Shown: positions 1 to 11,400, numbered from the stretch's first letter. The stretch: 64,000 bases of DNA from Rhynchospora pubera (GCA_028095005.1 CM051459.1:312358513-312422512); one strand, 5' to 3'. Translations and numbers: made by a program. The notes: generated by a model from the letters alone, not told the origin.

Positions 1-2190
1 TTAAATGCACCATGGAGTCAAAAAATGACGGCGGAAAGTACATCTCGAGCTCACAAAGGGTCAATATAACATCGTCCTGACTTCATTGAAAAAATAGCAC
101 AACTTAGTGATAGTCTTCCTGACTTCTTCCCGGAGAACTCCTCGAATTGCGATCGGGAGTAACTGAGTAAGCAAGATATGATAATCATGTGACTTCATTC
201 CAATTAATTTGTTCTCCTTAATTGACACCTTTGTTGATATATTAGAGGAATAACCGGAAGGAACCCTTATCGACTTTAGACATTCCAATAAACATTTTTT
301 TTCTTCCTTTGATAAATTAAATTGTGCTGCAGGTAGCGAAATTCGGGTTGTACTCTCTTTATTTACTGCTAACTCCTTTCGAATTCCCATTGCAACCATG
401 TCATCCCTCGCATTCACGCTATCTTTGGTTTTTCCTTGAATTTCCAACAAGCATCCAATTAAAGCTTCACATATATTCTTGATTATGTGCATCATATCTA
501 AACAATGCCTAACCTCCAAAATCTGTCAATATTCAAGCTTCCAAAATATAGACTTTTTCTTCCATATCCCCTTCGGAATCTCCTTTACAAATTTCTTACC
601 AAATTTAATATTTATGTCCTTTACTTGTTCATATACTCCTTTTCCAGATAACGGAATTGGGGCCTTACCTGTCTCCACTGTACCATCAAATCTTTCCTTG
701 TCTCGCCGATAAGGGTGATTGCGGTTCTTAAGAAACCTGCGGTGTCCCAAATAAACATTTTTTCTGCATTTTTTCAGGTAAATAGAATGTGTATTCTCCC
801 CGCAAATAGGACACGCTTTTGCTCCTTTATTCCTATACCCCGATAAGTTACCATATGCAGGAAAATCATTAATTGTGCAAAATATCATGGCACGGAGTTT
901 GAACTCATTTCTAGAGTGTGCATCAAATATTTTCACTCCCTCACGCCACAATTTATCAAGGTCATCTATTAATGGAGCCAAGTACACATCTATATCATTA
1001 CCTGGTTGCTTGGGACCAGAAATCAACAAAGGCATCATCATGTATCTCCTTTTCATACATAACCAGGGAGGAAGGTTGTAAATACACAATAAGACTGGCC
1101 ACGTAGTCGTACGACTACTCATGTTGCCGTAAGGATTCATCCCATCCGTGCATAATCCCAATCTCAAATTTCGAGGTTCACTGCCGAAATCTTCAAATTC
1201 TCTGTCTATGTTCCTCCAATCCGGAGAGTCTGCGGGATGTCGAAGCATTCCATCGCCTCTTTTCCTACAGTCTGCATGCCATCTTAACAGTTTGGCATCC
1301 TTTGCATTAGAAAAAAGCCGCTGAAATCTTGGTATTATCGGCAGATAAAACATCACTTTCGCAGCTGGACCTTTTTTGCCATTATCAATCTGATCGTCTC
1401 TCGGTTTATATCGCGATGCATTACACTTTGGACATTTATCCAGATTTTCGTACTCATTACGGAATAATACACAGTCATTTGGACATGCATGAATTCTTTC
1501 TACTTCTATTTTCAAAGGGCATAATAATTTTTTCGCCGTATAAATTGAATCCGGCAACTCATTATTTTTAGGAAGCAAAAATTCACGCAAAAGTTTGAGC
1601 AAAGATGTGAAACTGGTATCGCTCCATCCATTTTTGGCTTTCAGATTAAACAATCTGAAGACAGCATTAAGTTTTGACAATTCACAACCAGGATATAACT
1701 TTATTTTATCCGCTTCTCGCAACATACCAAAAATTTCAACATTATCAACAAAATCTTCATCCACATTATTCACTATTTCATTCAAATCATCATTACATTG
1801 TGTACTGTCTACATTTTCAAATACATTAGTATTCAAATTTTCTACATTTTCACCATCCAATAAATTATCATCATCCGATAATACATTTCCTTCATCACAT
1901 CGTAAGTTCGACACATTTGTACTAGTCCCAACATGTAAAGATTCATCCTTAGTCTCTCCATGACGTGTCCAACGGGTATATCCGAGCTGAAACCCATACA
2001 TAAGCAAATGACCTCTCACTTCTTCAAAATTAGCCCAGCATCTCAAATTCTGACAATCACTGCAAGGACAACGCAGTTTATGATAGCCCGTCAATTTCAA
2101 ATTCTCTTTAGCAAAAACCATAAATTCTTCAAGCCCATTAAGAAATTTAACCGAGAGCCGATTATTTGTGTACATCCACGTCCGATCCAT
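1..2190 (-). pseudogene. CACTA (En/Spm) TNP2-type transposase, broken and truncated
   Basis: The reading frame starts at 2190 and runs leftward off the window. The first ~75 residues look like the plant transposase-associated domain (start MDRTWMYTNNRLS, with a CxCxxC cluster). Around residues 190-550 there is a TNP2-like core, with the family signature GPKQPGNDIDVYLAPLIDDL, then a C-x2-C near ACPICGENTHS. The coding frame is interrupted by an in-frame TGA at 526-528 and by a frameshift near 60. Beyond that shift another frame reads FPPSFFDSMVHL, typical of the DUF4218 part of these proteins. TNP2 proteins bind and cut element ends in the nucleus. With these breaks this copy cannot make a full-length enzyme. 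Family assignment is confident; the amount missing to the left is unknown. Confidence 0.93.
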
Positions 2191-2312
2191 CTGAACAATA
2201 AAATGTATGGAAATGGTCAGGATTTAGGGTTATTAGGCTATTTATCACATCAAGTTTTCAGGCCGGTTACCATCCTATCCCGATCTTTGGATACTCTGTC
2301 TCATTAGCGAGC

Positions 2313-2473
2313 GTACGTTAGATGCAATGTGTTGTGTGAGAAAAATTCGACAGCATTTCCCCTTATGTTCCCTGAATAAGCCAACACACGATTGCTCGTG
2401 CATACGTATCCGTGGGAACATAAGAGAAAATGCCGTCGAATTTTTCTCACACAACACATTGCATCTAACGTAC
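2313..2473. repeat. 60-bp inverted repeat (hairpin) in the CACTA leader
   Basis: Positions 2313-2372 pair with 2414-2473 without gaps (coordinates always sum to 4786), with about three mismatches and a 41-base loop. It lies about 120 bp upstream of the transposase start. A transcript through it would form a long near-perfect hairpin. Confidence 0.88.
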
Positions 2474-2513
2474 AACTTGTTGTCCTAAATGAGATAGATC
2501 ATATCCAAAGAGC

Positions 2514-2568
2514 AGTACTCCCGACCGGGAGTACTATCCGAGATTAATCCCTAATGGATTAATCTCGG
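2514..2568. repeat. Two adjacent short palindromes upstream of the transposase
   Basis: AGTACTCCCG pairs with CGGGAGTACT (2514-2535). Directly next to it, CCGAGATTAATCC (2538-2550) pairs with GGATTAATCTCGG (2556-2568). Function is unknown; both lie within the CACTA element. Confidence 0.7.
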
Positions 2569-3017
2569 ACGGGCAATGACCTAGGTCTGAAATTATGTGG
2601 ATCTTGGATATGATAATATGTGGATTAATCTCCCTAATGGATTAATCATCACGCAAATATTTTATAATATGTGGATCTTGTCTCTTTGAATTAGGTCTGA
2701 AATTATGACAAAAATTACAAAAAAGTCACTAATTTCATCAAAAATTAAGATAAAAACCGAAATAAATAAAATAGAAAAATATAAAATATTTGCTTAAATT
2801 TAATTTTTTGTACCTTACATCAGCTCTCCATCTCTTTCTCTTTCTACTTCTTATTTTTTCAGAATTTTTAGATATTTTTTGTTATTTTCTTGGAGTAGTA
2901 TATAGTTATGGAAATTAATGAAACTATTAATGAGAGAATAGAGTTGGTTGCGGCTGTGGTCGAATGAGGAGAGAAGAGAAGAGGGCCTGAGAGAGAGTTG
3001 CGTGATGACCTAATTCG

Positions 3018-3300
3018 TAGAAATTGCCACGGTTAATTTTAAAAACCCGTTCTTAACAAGATAAAGACGGTTTTATTAAAAAAACCGTCATTAAATGAAA
3101 ATACAAATAGCTACGGTTAATTTAAAAAACCGTCATTATTTGGGCCGAACAGTTTTTAAATTTTTGGGCCGGATATGGGGAGACGGTTTTTATCTAAGAA
3201 CCGTTTCTATTTGTTGGTCTGATTTTTTTCTCTCTCTTACAATATGGTCCCTAACGGTTCTTTATAAAAAACCGTCTCTAAGCCTCCGTTGCAAAAGGCT
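3018..3300. repeat. CACTA subterminal repeats (AACCGT motif in both orientations)
   Basis: About ten copies of AACCGT or ACGGTT, often as facing pairs, crowd the last 300 bp before the CACTA end. In this superfamily such subterminal repeats are transposase-binding sites; that role is inferred here. Confidence 0.75.
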
Positions 3301-3435
3301 TGTTTTCTAGTAGTGACCTGCACATTCTGCATTAAGTTTTCCCTCAAATCTGTTAATTATTTATAGGCTCATTATCACTTTACTAACTTTTTTGATGAGA
3401 TATTGAGATATCAGTCTTGAGGAACAAAAAATAAA

Positions 3436-3797
3436 TCTTCCTTATATATATATATATCATATTTACAGTCAAATATATAAGGAAGGTTTTCATCAAATAT
3501 ATATATTTAAAAACTTAAAAAAATATTGGAGTGAGAAGGGAGTTTCATTCTCATTCTGAAACATGTACATTTACTATTTTTCTTAGATAAAACGGACTTT
3601 TTTAAAAACTTGATTTATTTTCATCGAATTATTTTTTGAGTTGTACACATGTTAACTTTTATTGATTCTATTATTGTGTTAAATCGATGATTACTGCTAC
3701 TATTTTTACGTCGATCAAAATAGTGTTGATCTTAATTATGAAATAGATAATATTTTCACGTATAGTCCGCCCACACATTGGATGGGCACCGTTGCTA

Positions 3798-3798
<1 letters not shown>
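3436..3798 (+). mobile_element. Helitron-like short element (3' end clear, 5' end tentative)
   Basis: The 3' end shows a GCCCA...TGGGC hairpin (3769-3787) seven bases before CTAG (3795-3798), followed by a T, as expected for Helitron insertion between A and T. The proposed 5' end is TC at 3436 after an A. No coding capacity. The 5' boundary is uncertain because the sequence is AT repeat. Confidence 0.5.
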
Positions 3799-3848
<50 letters not shown>

Positions 3849-3851
<3 letters not shown>

Positions 3852-4248
3852 AGCCTTCAATCAAAGCGCTTTGACCGGAGTCTCGGTTAAACCCCGTCAG
3901 ATCTCAATTTTAAAAATTCAAATGACCGATCCAAACAGTCAAATATGATCTCCATATTGAAATCTCCTTACAAACCAAAATTTTCATTTTTTTGAATTTT
4001 TTAAGCATTTTTTTCGAATTTTAAAAAATCGTTAATCTAATTTGTTCTGAACCCTACAAAAATTGCTGTTTTTGAAAATTCGAAAAAAATACATAAAAAT
4101 TTCAAAAAAATGAAAATTTTGGTTGACAAGGAGATTTTAATATGGAGATCATATTTGACGGTTCGGATCGGTCATTTGAACTTTCAAAATTGAGAACTGA
4201 CGGGGTTTAACCGGGACTCCGGTCAAAACGCTTTGATTGAATCCTTTC
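3849..4248. mobile_element. Foldback MITE inside (TA)n, Micron-like
   Basis: The two halves are inverted copies over nearly the whole length. The left end GAAAGCCTTCAATCAAAGCG matches the complement of the right end, and both arms carry the TTTGACCGGAGT and GGTTAAACCCCGTCAG segments. TA repeats flank both sides. Rice Micron elements are known to sit in (TA)n; the family link here is inferred from this habit. A decayed relative lies at 60535-60815. Confidence 0.8.
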
Positions 4249-4269
4249 TCTCTATATATATATATATAG

Positions 4270-4650
4270 AGTAAATCTATTGTGAACCATGATGCATAGA
4301 GCGCTCCGTGCACCACGACCGTTTGATCGGTGATTTTGTAAATTGACAAATCTAAATTAACCAATCCAATCTATATATTGAAATCTCATAACAAACAAAA
4401 TTTTACAATTTTTTTCGAATTTTTTAAAACTTGCCATTTTTTGCTTATAAATTAGTATATTTATAGCCAAAAATGGCAAGTGTTAAAAAATTCGAAAAAA
4501 ATAGTAAAAAAATTTCAAAAATTGTAAAATTTTGTTTGCTATGAGATTTCAATATATAGATTGGGTTGGTTAAATTAGATTTGACAATTTGTGAAACCAC
4601 CGACCAAAACGGTCATGGTGCACGGAAGCTTATATTGTTCACAATAGATT

Positions 4651-4654
<4 letters not shown>
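4270..4654. mobile_element. Second foldback MITE inside (TA)n
   Basis: The terminal inverted repeat AGTAAATCTATTGTGAAC (4270-4287) has its exact complement at 4637-4654. The halves fold back through an internal CTTGCCATTTTT...AAAAATGGCAAG stem. Flanked by TA runs like its neighbour but different in sequence, so two separate families used the same type of target. Confidence 0.83.
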
Positions 4655-4725
<71 letters not shown>

Positions 4726-4859
4726 TGAAAACCTTCCTTATATATTTGACTGTAAATAATTTAAAATAAAAAACAATTTGTCCTATATGTTGCAATGATG
4801 CAGCAGGAAAGACTACCAGCTCCCGTATCAAACTATTTTGGTGCTTTTGTGCTGCTCCC

Positions 4860-4879
4860 GTATCAGACGCGTCTGATAC
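4860..4879. repeat. Perfect 20-bp palindrome
   Basis: GTATCAGACGCGTCTGATAC is a perfect palindrome. The two paralogous copies near 29510 and 30835 keep only a decayed version around the GTATCAGATACGCATCT region, so it is a feature of the duplicated segment. Function unknown. Confidence 0.8.
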
Positions 4880-4974
4880 GATTCGCGTACGATTCACCTC
4901 AGGCACGCCACCTCATCAAATATTTAGATATTAAATTTTGCTTTATACGGTCAAAGATATGCCGCATGATTTAT

Positions 4975-5252
4975 TTATTTATTTATTTTTTTTTTTTGAG
5001 AAACCTCCCGTAGGAAACTTAATTATAAAAAGATCCGCAAAGTACATTAAACATAGTTTCTGATAGTTAAATTACAAAAGTCTACGCTAACTAAAAGAAA
5101 AATAAGAAGTTGGTAGATGCTGGCTAATCTCCAACAAAGTCAACAGCTGAGTGGATGGGTATCCAATGAAATGCTTGCTTTTTGTCCTTGCCCAATTTGC
5201 CAGCTTGTGCGGGACTCTATTAAACGATCTGCTCAAATGCCTAACTCTCAAT
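4975..5252 (-). mobile_element. 5'-truncated LINE with 15-bp target duplication
   Basis: A poly-T tract on the plus strand (the poly-A tail of a minus-strand element) starts the insertion. Minus-strand translation gives a fragment with a KLANLARDKKQAFHWIPTH-like stretch, typical of the C-terminal RNase H tail of plant LINEs. The target duplication TGCCGCATGATTTAT is at 4960-4974 and 5253-5267. The paralogous site near 30930 lacks the insertion. Confidence 0.82.
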
Positions 5253-5759
5253 TGCCGCATGATTTATAAAGAGAGGTGCAGCACTACTGACTTTGATACG
5301 GTCGAAGAAACGTGGAGCGCAAATCCGGACATCCTACGGCTTCTATGCTTAATTTTCGTTTTGTTTTACCTTAAATTAGCCATATTCCAGTTTCTAAAAT
5401 GAGTTATTTCCGCAGTAAATTAACTAACACTTTGATTCAAAAATGTATTCACAACTATTTAAGACACTTCGATTTAATAAACTAGTAAACCATTAACCAT
5501 CTATCTAAACTATAATTTTTAACTATGCACATAATTTTTGAAGTTTAAAAATTTTCTAGTTTGCTATGCTACACTTTAGAAAAATGAAAAAAGTTGTCTT
5601 ATTCGTGTTTTGGAATAGTTAAATTTATGTGCGAATTTCTTTTAAGAAATATAATCAGATCGATAAATTTATAGACGTTTGGTAGTCTAAAAATTTAACC
5701 CGGATTAAATGACTTTAAATAACTACGTAAATAATTAAGCCGATGTCAAATATTGAACT

Positions 5760-5970
5760 GGAGCCGTATCCTCTGCTCACCTTTTAAGGTGAGCAGAGTG
5801 CCTACCTCTGATCCGAGCCGTTCGATCTAATCTCGACGGTTAAAATTTTTCGGGCCTTACAATCTGGTTACATGCACAGGGCTCCCTTAACCGTTAAGAT
5901 TACATCTAACGGTTCAGATCAGAAGTGAGCAGAGTGCTCACCTTAAAATGTAGGCAGAGGATGTGATTCC
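5760..5970. mobile_element. MITE with 9-bp target duplication (Mutator-like)
   Basis: A 211-bp foldback element. Its terminal repeats carry ATCCTCTGC at both ends, and AAGGTGAGCAGAGTGC-type arms lie inside. It is flanked by TATTGAACT at 5751-5759 and 5971-5979. The paralogous locus near 31450 has a single, slightly diverged copy of the target with no insertion, which supports the boundaries. A 9-bp duplication points to Mutator-like transposition. Confidence 0.88.
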
Positions 5971-6055
5971 TATTGAACTTGCAAGATCTTATGGCGGCGT
6001 TTTTGGACCTTTTCGTGTATTTGTCAGGTTAAGTGGTAATTAAATATTTACTTGA

Positions 6056-6097
6056 ATTATGTCTCTATAAATAAATAAATAGTCTTATTAAAAAACA
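6056..6097 (+). mobile_element. SINE 3' tail fragment
   Basis: The sequence TATGTCTCTATAAATAAAT followed by AGTCTTATTAAAAAAC closely matches the 3' end of the full SINE at 39768-39912. The paralogous copy near 31515 lacks it. It is a strongly 5'-truncated insertion. Confidence 0.65.
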
Positions 6098-6912
6098 ATT
6101 CTACTTGTACTTTACTTCATAACATATAATACAATCTACGGTTTTAGATATTTGCTCGCGAGTCGCAACCATAATTTTCAATCTGGATTTCCTGCCAATC
6201 GATTCCTCTCTGAAAACGTCTCTTGAACCCATTTACAGCCCAAATTAAATGGGCTATTTTTTTAATGGTCTACGGAAGGTCAAACTAAGTTAAGGGCTGT
6301 CATTCGTTCTGTCTAAAACGTAACAAAAACGGAAGGAAAATCAGTTTTGTTTTTTAAAACAGAACGAAAACGAAATTAGTGATAAACGTTGGTGTTCCGT
6401 TTATTAAAACTGTTTCTATTTCATGAGTTGAATTAGACATCATTTTGCTTTCGTTTCGCACACGTTTGGCACCCCTAAAATTTACAATTCTTCTAAACCG
6501 GGCTTTAAACAGAATTGGACATAATAGACAGTTGTCAAGGTGGGAGAACGAGTAGCAAGATCAGACAATCCTGCTGACTGCTGAGTGCTGAATCTGAAAG
6601 GGGACAAAAAAGTTACCATATGTTGTTTTATTTGTTGTTCATCTAAATCTACATGAACAACGTTATTTTACAGCATCATGCACATCATATACAGATCGAT
6701 CATAAAATAAGTAACAAAATTTAAAAGCCAATTTAATCTCAGTCATTAATTGATAAAATTAAATAGATAGGTGGATGAATATTCCAGACCGAGAGAACCG
6801 ACCCATTAAATTTAAATGATCACTGTACTAATTTTTACATCATTTTGCTTACATCGCCCTTAATATATACAAGCAGGCTGCAGTATATTTAATTTCTTAT
6901 CAAGAGAAATTT

Positions 6913-8637
6913 AATGCCCTTTGCTTATATCGTTTTTGGACAGGTTTCCCCACCCAGATGGAAGCAAGCTACAGGAACCTAGCCGCGCACCGAAACAATC
7001 TCATTGATGGGCATACCACAGACGATGAAGATCTCCTCGACTGAGACCTTCATCAGCAGTTTCTATCTTTCATTCGAGTAATTGGGGAGCCCTGTGCGTG
7101 TGTTGCTATGAAGTCCTTTATTCTTGCTTGTTGATTTGTTTCCTGTCTTAGGTTACTTTAGTGTTTTGAGTTGTGGATGTATTTTGTGAACAATATGAAT
7201 ACGGCAACGATATGATAGTGTTGTTGACTGCTTTAGTAGATAGCTCTGGGTATAGGGGAATATTTTTATCAATGAAAAAAATGTCCCTAATAATTTTAAA
7301 AAGGACAAAATAGCTCTGACAATTTTAAAAAGAGCACAGCTATAGCGACAATAGCATTGCCGCTATAGCCCAGGCCTATAGCGGTAATGCTATTGCCGCT
7401 ATAGGGGGCTATAGCGGCATTGCTATTGCCGCTATAGCGTATTTCTTTTTTTTTTCGGGGCCGACACCTCTATTTTTTTTGTCGTTTTATTCATTTTTGT
7501 GTTTTGTGCCGGCTTTAGTACGGGGGTTGGAGTTGTATTGATTTCATGATTTTTTTTGTCACGTTTTTTTTTTTTTTGTGTTTGGTGTTTTTTTGTGTTT
7601 TTGTTGTAACATTTTATTTAGCTACTAAAAAAAATTTTATTTTTTTGTATTTTGTGTTCTTTTATAGTTTTTACATAATTTTTTGTTTAAATTTGTGTAA
7701 TATTTTTAATTTGGATGTTTTATTACATATTTTTTTTGTTCTGTGTTTTAGTTAAAAAATTTTGACTTAAAAACTTTGTAGTTATTAAATATTTAGTAAC
7801 AATTTTGTGTTTTTTATAGATTTTACATATTTTTTTAAAAAATTTGCGTAATATTTTTAGTTTGAATGTTTTATTACATATTTTTTTTTGTTCTGTGTTT
7901 TAGTTATAAAATTTTGACTTAAAAAATTTGTAGTTATTAAATATTTAGTTACAATTTTTTTGTGTCTTTTATAGGTTTTACATAATTTTTTGTTTAAATT
8001 TGCGCAATATTTTTAATTTGGATGTTTTATTACATATTTTTTTGTTCTGTGTTTTAGTTATAAAATTTTGACTTAAATTTGTAGTTATTAAATATTTAGT
8101 TACAAGAACAATTAAGTTAATCAACCATAATATAATTTAACACATTAAAAGAAAAAAAAACTACATTAAAAACTGCAAACCATAATAACAAAAACGCAAT
8201 AAATATTTTTTAAGTAGCTAAATAAAATGTTAGAACAAAAACACCAAACACAAAAAAAAAATAAAACGTCACAAAAAAAATCATGAAATCAATACAACTC
8301 CAACCCCCCCCCCCCTAACTAAACTGGCACAAAACACAAAAATGAATAAAACGACCAAAAAAATAGAGGTGTCGGCCCCGAAAAAAAAAAAGAAATACGC
8401 TATAGCGGCAATAGCAATGCCGCTATAGCCCCCTATAGCGGCAATGCTATTGCCGCTGTAGTTGTGCTCTTTTTAAAATTGTCATAGCTATTTTGTCCTT
8501 TTTAAAATTATTAGGGGCATTTTTGTCATTGATAAAAATTTTCCGGGTATAGGTCTTTTACTCCTTTAGAACTTACTATGTACTGTTCCTTTTGTTTCAA
8601 TGGAAGCCCACCTTGGACCGCTTTTATCAAAAAAGAA
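6913..8637 (+). mobile_element. LINE 3' tail, split by a Mutator-like element
   Basis: GC-richer sequence from about 6920 to 7247, resuming at 8554, ends in a short A-rich tail near 8628 after a CCACCTTGGACCGC stretch that resembles LINE 3' ends. Near-matching AAGAGAAATTT (6902) and AAGAGAATTTT (8638) flank it. The paralogous sequence near 31935 runs straight across. No clear domain is left. Classification as LINE is an inference. Confidence 0.5.
7257..8544. mobile_element. Non-autonomous Mutator-like foldback element with GCTATAGC-type palindromes
   Basis: Perfect 9-bp target duplications GGGTATAGG are at 7248-7256 and 8545-8553. Terminal inverted repeats of about 370 bp start GGAATATTTTTATCAATGA. 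Both arms contain arrays of a GC-rich palindromic unit (GCTATAGCGGCAATAGC and its complement), unlike the AT-rich surroundings. The centre (about 7640-8100) has three related direct repeats of roughly 190 bp built on TTTTACATAATTTTTTG and TTCTGTGTTTTAGTTA. There is no transposase or other coding region. Confidence 0.9.
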
Positions 8638-9231
8638 AAGAGAATTTTTCTCTTTTATCTCACCATCTTATAACATGATTAAATTTAAAATTATGGAATT
8701 TGAGATGCTGACTGTTTATCAACTTTTGATCCGATGACCGAGATTGGATTGTTCCAAAATATTGTAAGCTTAATAATTTTCTCCATCTTCTGACCAAAAT
8801 ATAGGTTTTTTCCACATGTTTCGAATGAAAACACACGAATATTTCATTTTGTTTGCTGAAAATGTTGTGAGTAATATAAGGTAATTTTGATGCATAGCAT
8901 AAAGTTTCAACAAAATACCATCAAACTTTTATATGATCACATTATTTAGCGCAATCCCTAGTTTTTAATAGTTTATTATTGTTTTTCAAATCAAATGAAA
9001 TTTATATGTTTGGATATTGGAGAAAACTAATTATTAAATGGTTCAAAACATCACTATCAATTATAAGGAATTGCAAACGGCGCCATTGGTCCTTTAGCAA
9101 TAGCATCAAAATTTATCGATAGCATTGGCATAATTTGGATGCCTAAAACATACTTTTATACCATTTTGCATCAATAATACAGACACCAATATGAACAATA
9201 TAATCAAAATGATTTATGCTAATATATTTAA

Positions 9232-10503
9232 GGGAAAATTAGATGTATACCCCTCAAATTATAGCCAATTAGAAATATCTCCCTCTAATCTATCCCGCTC
9301 CAAACATATGTACTATAAATATTTACCTTTTTGTCAATTTTTTCATTATAAAAAATGTTTTTAAAATTTTTAGACCAAAATGCCTTTAAATCCTGACGAT
9401 TTATCTTCATTATTACTCCCTATGCTTGGTCCAAAAGAAATATATGACATTTCTAGGCGATTGTGTTAATCTTTTATCTGCGCAGCTTTTCTAAAGGTTT
9501 GGCCTACATCGCTTGACTAGCCTATAATCTTTTTGACAATAATTTATTTTTTTCACTCGAACTACTGCAACATGGAAAAAACATATTTTGGTAAAAGAGG
9601 AGAAGCTAATCCGTCTATCCACTTGTTTATTAAATTCCATGCTTAATTGATCAATTAAATAAGCATTTAGAAGATATGCAATCTTGTTAATTTACATTGA
9701 TATTGTTTGAGAAACAAAGTAAACCAATTATTGTTAATTTACAACATAGCCTTAGTTTACAATATATCTTTGATTACATTATAAACCTCTACTAGTCCCC
9801 TCCCTGAAACAAAGGGCTAGGTTATTTGGGGACTAACGCATATACCATCTAATACAGTTTTAAGTTTTCTTTAATATGATATTCTAAGATTTCATGCTCT
9901 ATTATAAATTTTTTCGATGTATTAAACTTGAAACTCGAGGTTTTGCCAGTAGCTTTAGAACTTAAAGCGTGTACTAACTTGTTATGTCAAATCTAAGGCA
10001 CCTCTTTAAACTAATAAGTAGCTAGAGAGAACATAACAATGGTGTCCAACAGCCAAAGGTCCTCTAGATCTCTTTAATATAGAATAATTAAATATATATG
10101 GATGACATGTGAGCAAAACAAAAGATAGGTGATATTCATTGATGGAGTTGGAAGTAATTGCTTCTAGAGGGGTGCGTTATTTAGCAATTTTGAGGAGAAT
10201 AAAAATTTTCGTATTTATAGTGGCCTGAGAAGGGAGTTGCTTGAAAGAAAGAAGGAGAATATTTTGCTATCGTATATTCCTTTCCGATTAAACATGTGAA
10301 AATAGAAAAGATGAATCGTCAGGATTTAAGGGCAATTTCATCTAAAATTTGAAGGAAATATTTTTCAATATTTTAAAAGCTGACAAAAGGGTAGATATCT
10401 ATATTACTTATGTTTGGGGGGAGATATTTTTCAAATCTAAAGATTAGAGAGATATATATTTCCAATTAGCTATGATTTGAGAGTTATACATCTAATTTTC
10501 CCT
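9232..10503. mobile_element. Non-autonomous Mutator-like element, 1.27 kb
   Basis: Target duplications TATATTTAA are at 9223-9231 and 10504-10512. Terminal inverted repeats of about 190 bp start GGGAAAATTAGATGTATA. The interior (about 9430-10310) is AT-rich and has no convincing open frame. The duplicated string is AT-rich, but with the long inverted ends the assignment is solid. Confidence 0.85.
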
Positions 10504-10530
10504 ATATTTAAAGGATACTATATATATACT

Positions 10531-11400
10531 GGTATATATTAGATAAATCCATAGATTACAGCACCTTGATTGATCACGTGATTAAGGAGTTAATTATTGG
10601 GTTGTCACGTGATGCAAACAAATCTTGTATCTGGGTTATTTGAATAATTAGTGGGAGATGCATATTACTTAATGACAACTCTTTTACAACATAAGAAAAT
10701 ACATTCTTTACAATTCAGTTACTCTTGATTACTTCTTCTCTTTCATCATCTCTTCACGGTATCTAGAGGCTATATATCTATGACGTTAGCTAACAACTTC
10801 ACCTCCTCTGTTCATTTCTCCGGTGCGCAACCACCTTTCACCACCACTCCCAATCCACCACCTCCACCGCCTATGTTTCCAACCACGGATCAACCACCTT
10901 TTATTCGGCCTCCTCAAGCGCCTCTATCCTATTCTTTCTTTTCCAGCCTCCACCTCCACCTTCATCTCTGTAACCTCCTCCTTTTACCATCTCATCTCCA
11001 TCTCTAATTGATCCAACTATACCAATTAACATCCCTACTCTTATCAAATTGACCCATACCAACATCTTGACTTGGCAAGCTCAAATCTTGTCTATTGTCA
11101 ATGGCTACAACTTCACTTGTTTCCTTAATTCACCACCTCCTAAGATGATAATCGCATCGAATTCAACTAAGATTACCTTCTATGGAGTTGACAAGATCAG
11201 CTACTCCTCGATTGGCTTCGATCATCTAGCTATTTCCGAATCAATCCTGGCGCAGTTAGTCTCCTACACAATCTATGCCTCTTTGGGCTACTATTCAACA
11301 GCAGTTTGCCTCTTCTTCTCGAGCAAAACTCATCGATATGAAACGATAATTACAATTGGCTTCGAATGGATCTATATTTTACTCTACTGAATGAGTTTTT
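10531..11400 (+). pseudogene. Decayed Ty1/copia 5' part: LTR remnant, primer site and gag start
   Basis: A possible LTR begins TGGTATATATT (10531) and ends near 10757. The next bases, CGGTATCTAGAGGC, are a degraded initiator-tRNA primer site. A gag frame starts at 10780 with a proline-rich N-terminus. After a frameshift near 10960 it reads LIDPTIPINIPTLIK and LTHTNILTWQAQILSIVNGY, the usual copia gag opening. It is frameshifted and lost after 11390. Two CACGTG G-boxes lie in the LTR remnant (about 10576 and 10606). Confidence 0.7.

Larger units (their letters stand above)
1..3315 (-). mobile_element. CACTA DNA transposon, 5' part (continues off the left edge)
   Basis: On the minus strand the element begins at 3315 with CACTACTAGAAAAC, the standard CACTA terminus. 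Reading inward, about 300 bp hold repeated subterminal AACCGT/ACGGTT motifs, followed by an AT-rich leader, a hairpin, and then the TNP2 coding region. The three bases outside the end (ACC at 3316-3318) are the candidate 3-bp target duplication, but the partner end is outside the window. The flanking host sequence from 3319 resembles 28660-28720, so the insertion is in an old duplicated segment. Confidence 0.9.
3799..4722. repeat. (TA)n microsatellite interrupted by two MITEs
   Basis: TA runs lie at about 3799-3848, 4250-4269 and 4652-4722. Each gap between them is filled by a different foldback MITE. The last run is roughly 70 bp of TA. Confidence 0.85.
4735..9222. repeat. Duplicated host segment, copy A (with later insertions)
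   Basis: Non-coding sequence that aligns by eye with 29390-29955 and with 30740-32365. Shared landmarks are the CAGCAGGAAAGACT motif (4801, 29462, 30772), the ACTATTTAAGAC/G stretch (5454, 29761, 31181), TAGACGTTTGGTA near 5675/31370, and GTTTCGAATGAAAACACA near 8818/32147. Copy A is longer because a LINE, a MITE, a SINE fragment and a LINE tail carrying a Mutator-like element are inserted in it. Similarity fades near 9060. No gene is seen here. Confidence 0.75.

Noticed and set aside
4613..4906. Minus-strand open frame rich in alternating Ile-Tyr
   Set aside because: It is a translation of the (TA)n microsatellite, not a protein gene.
7546..7755. Phe-rich 69-codon open frame
   Set aside because: It comes from poly-T-rich repeats inside the Mutator-like element at 7257-8544.
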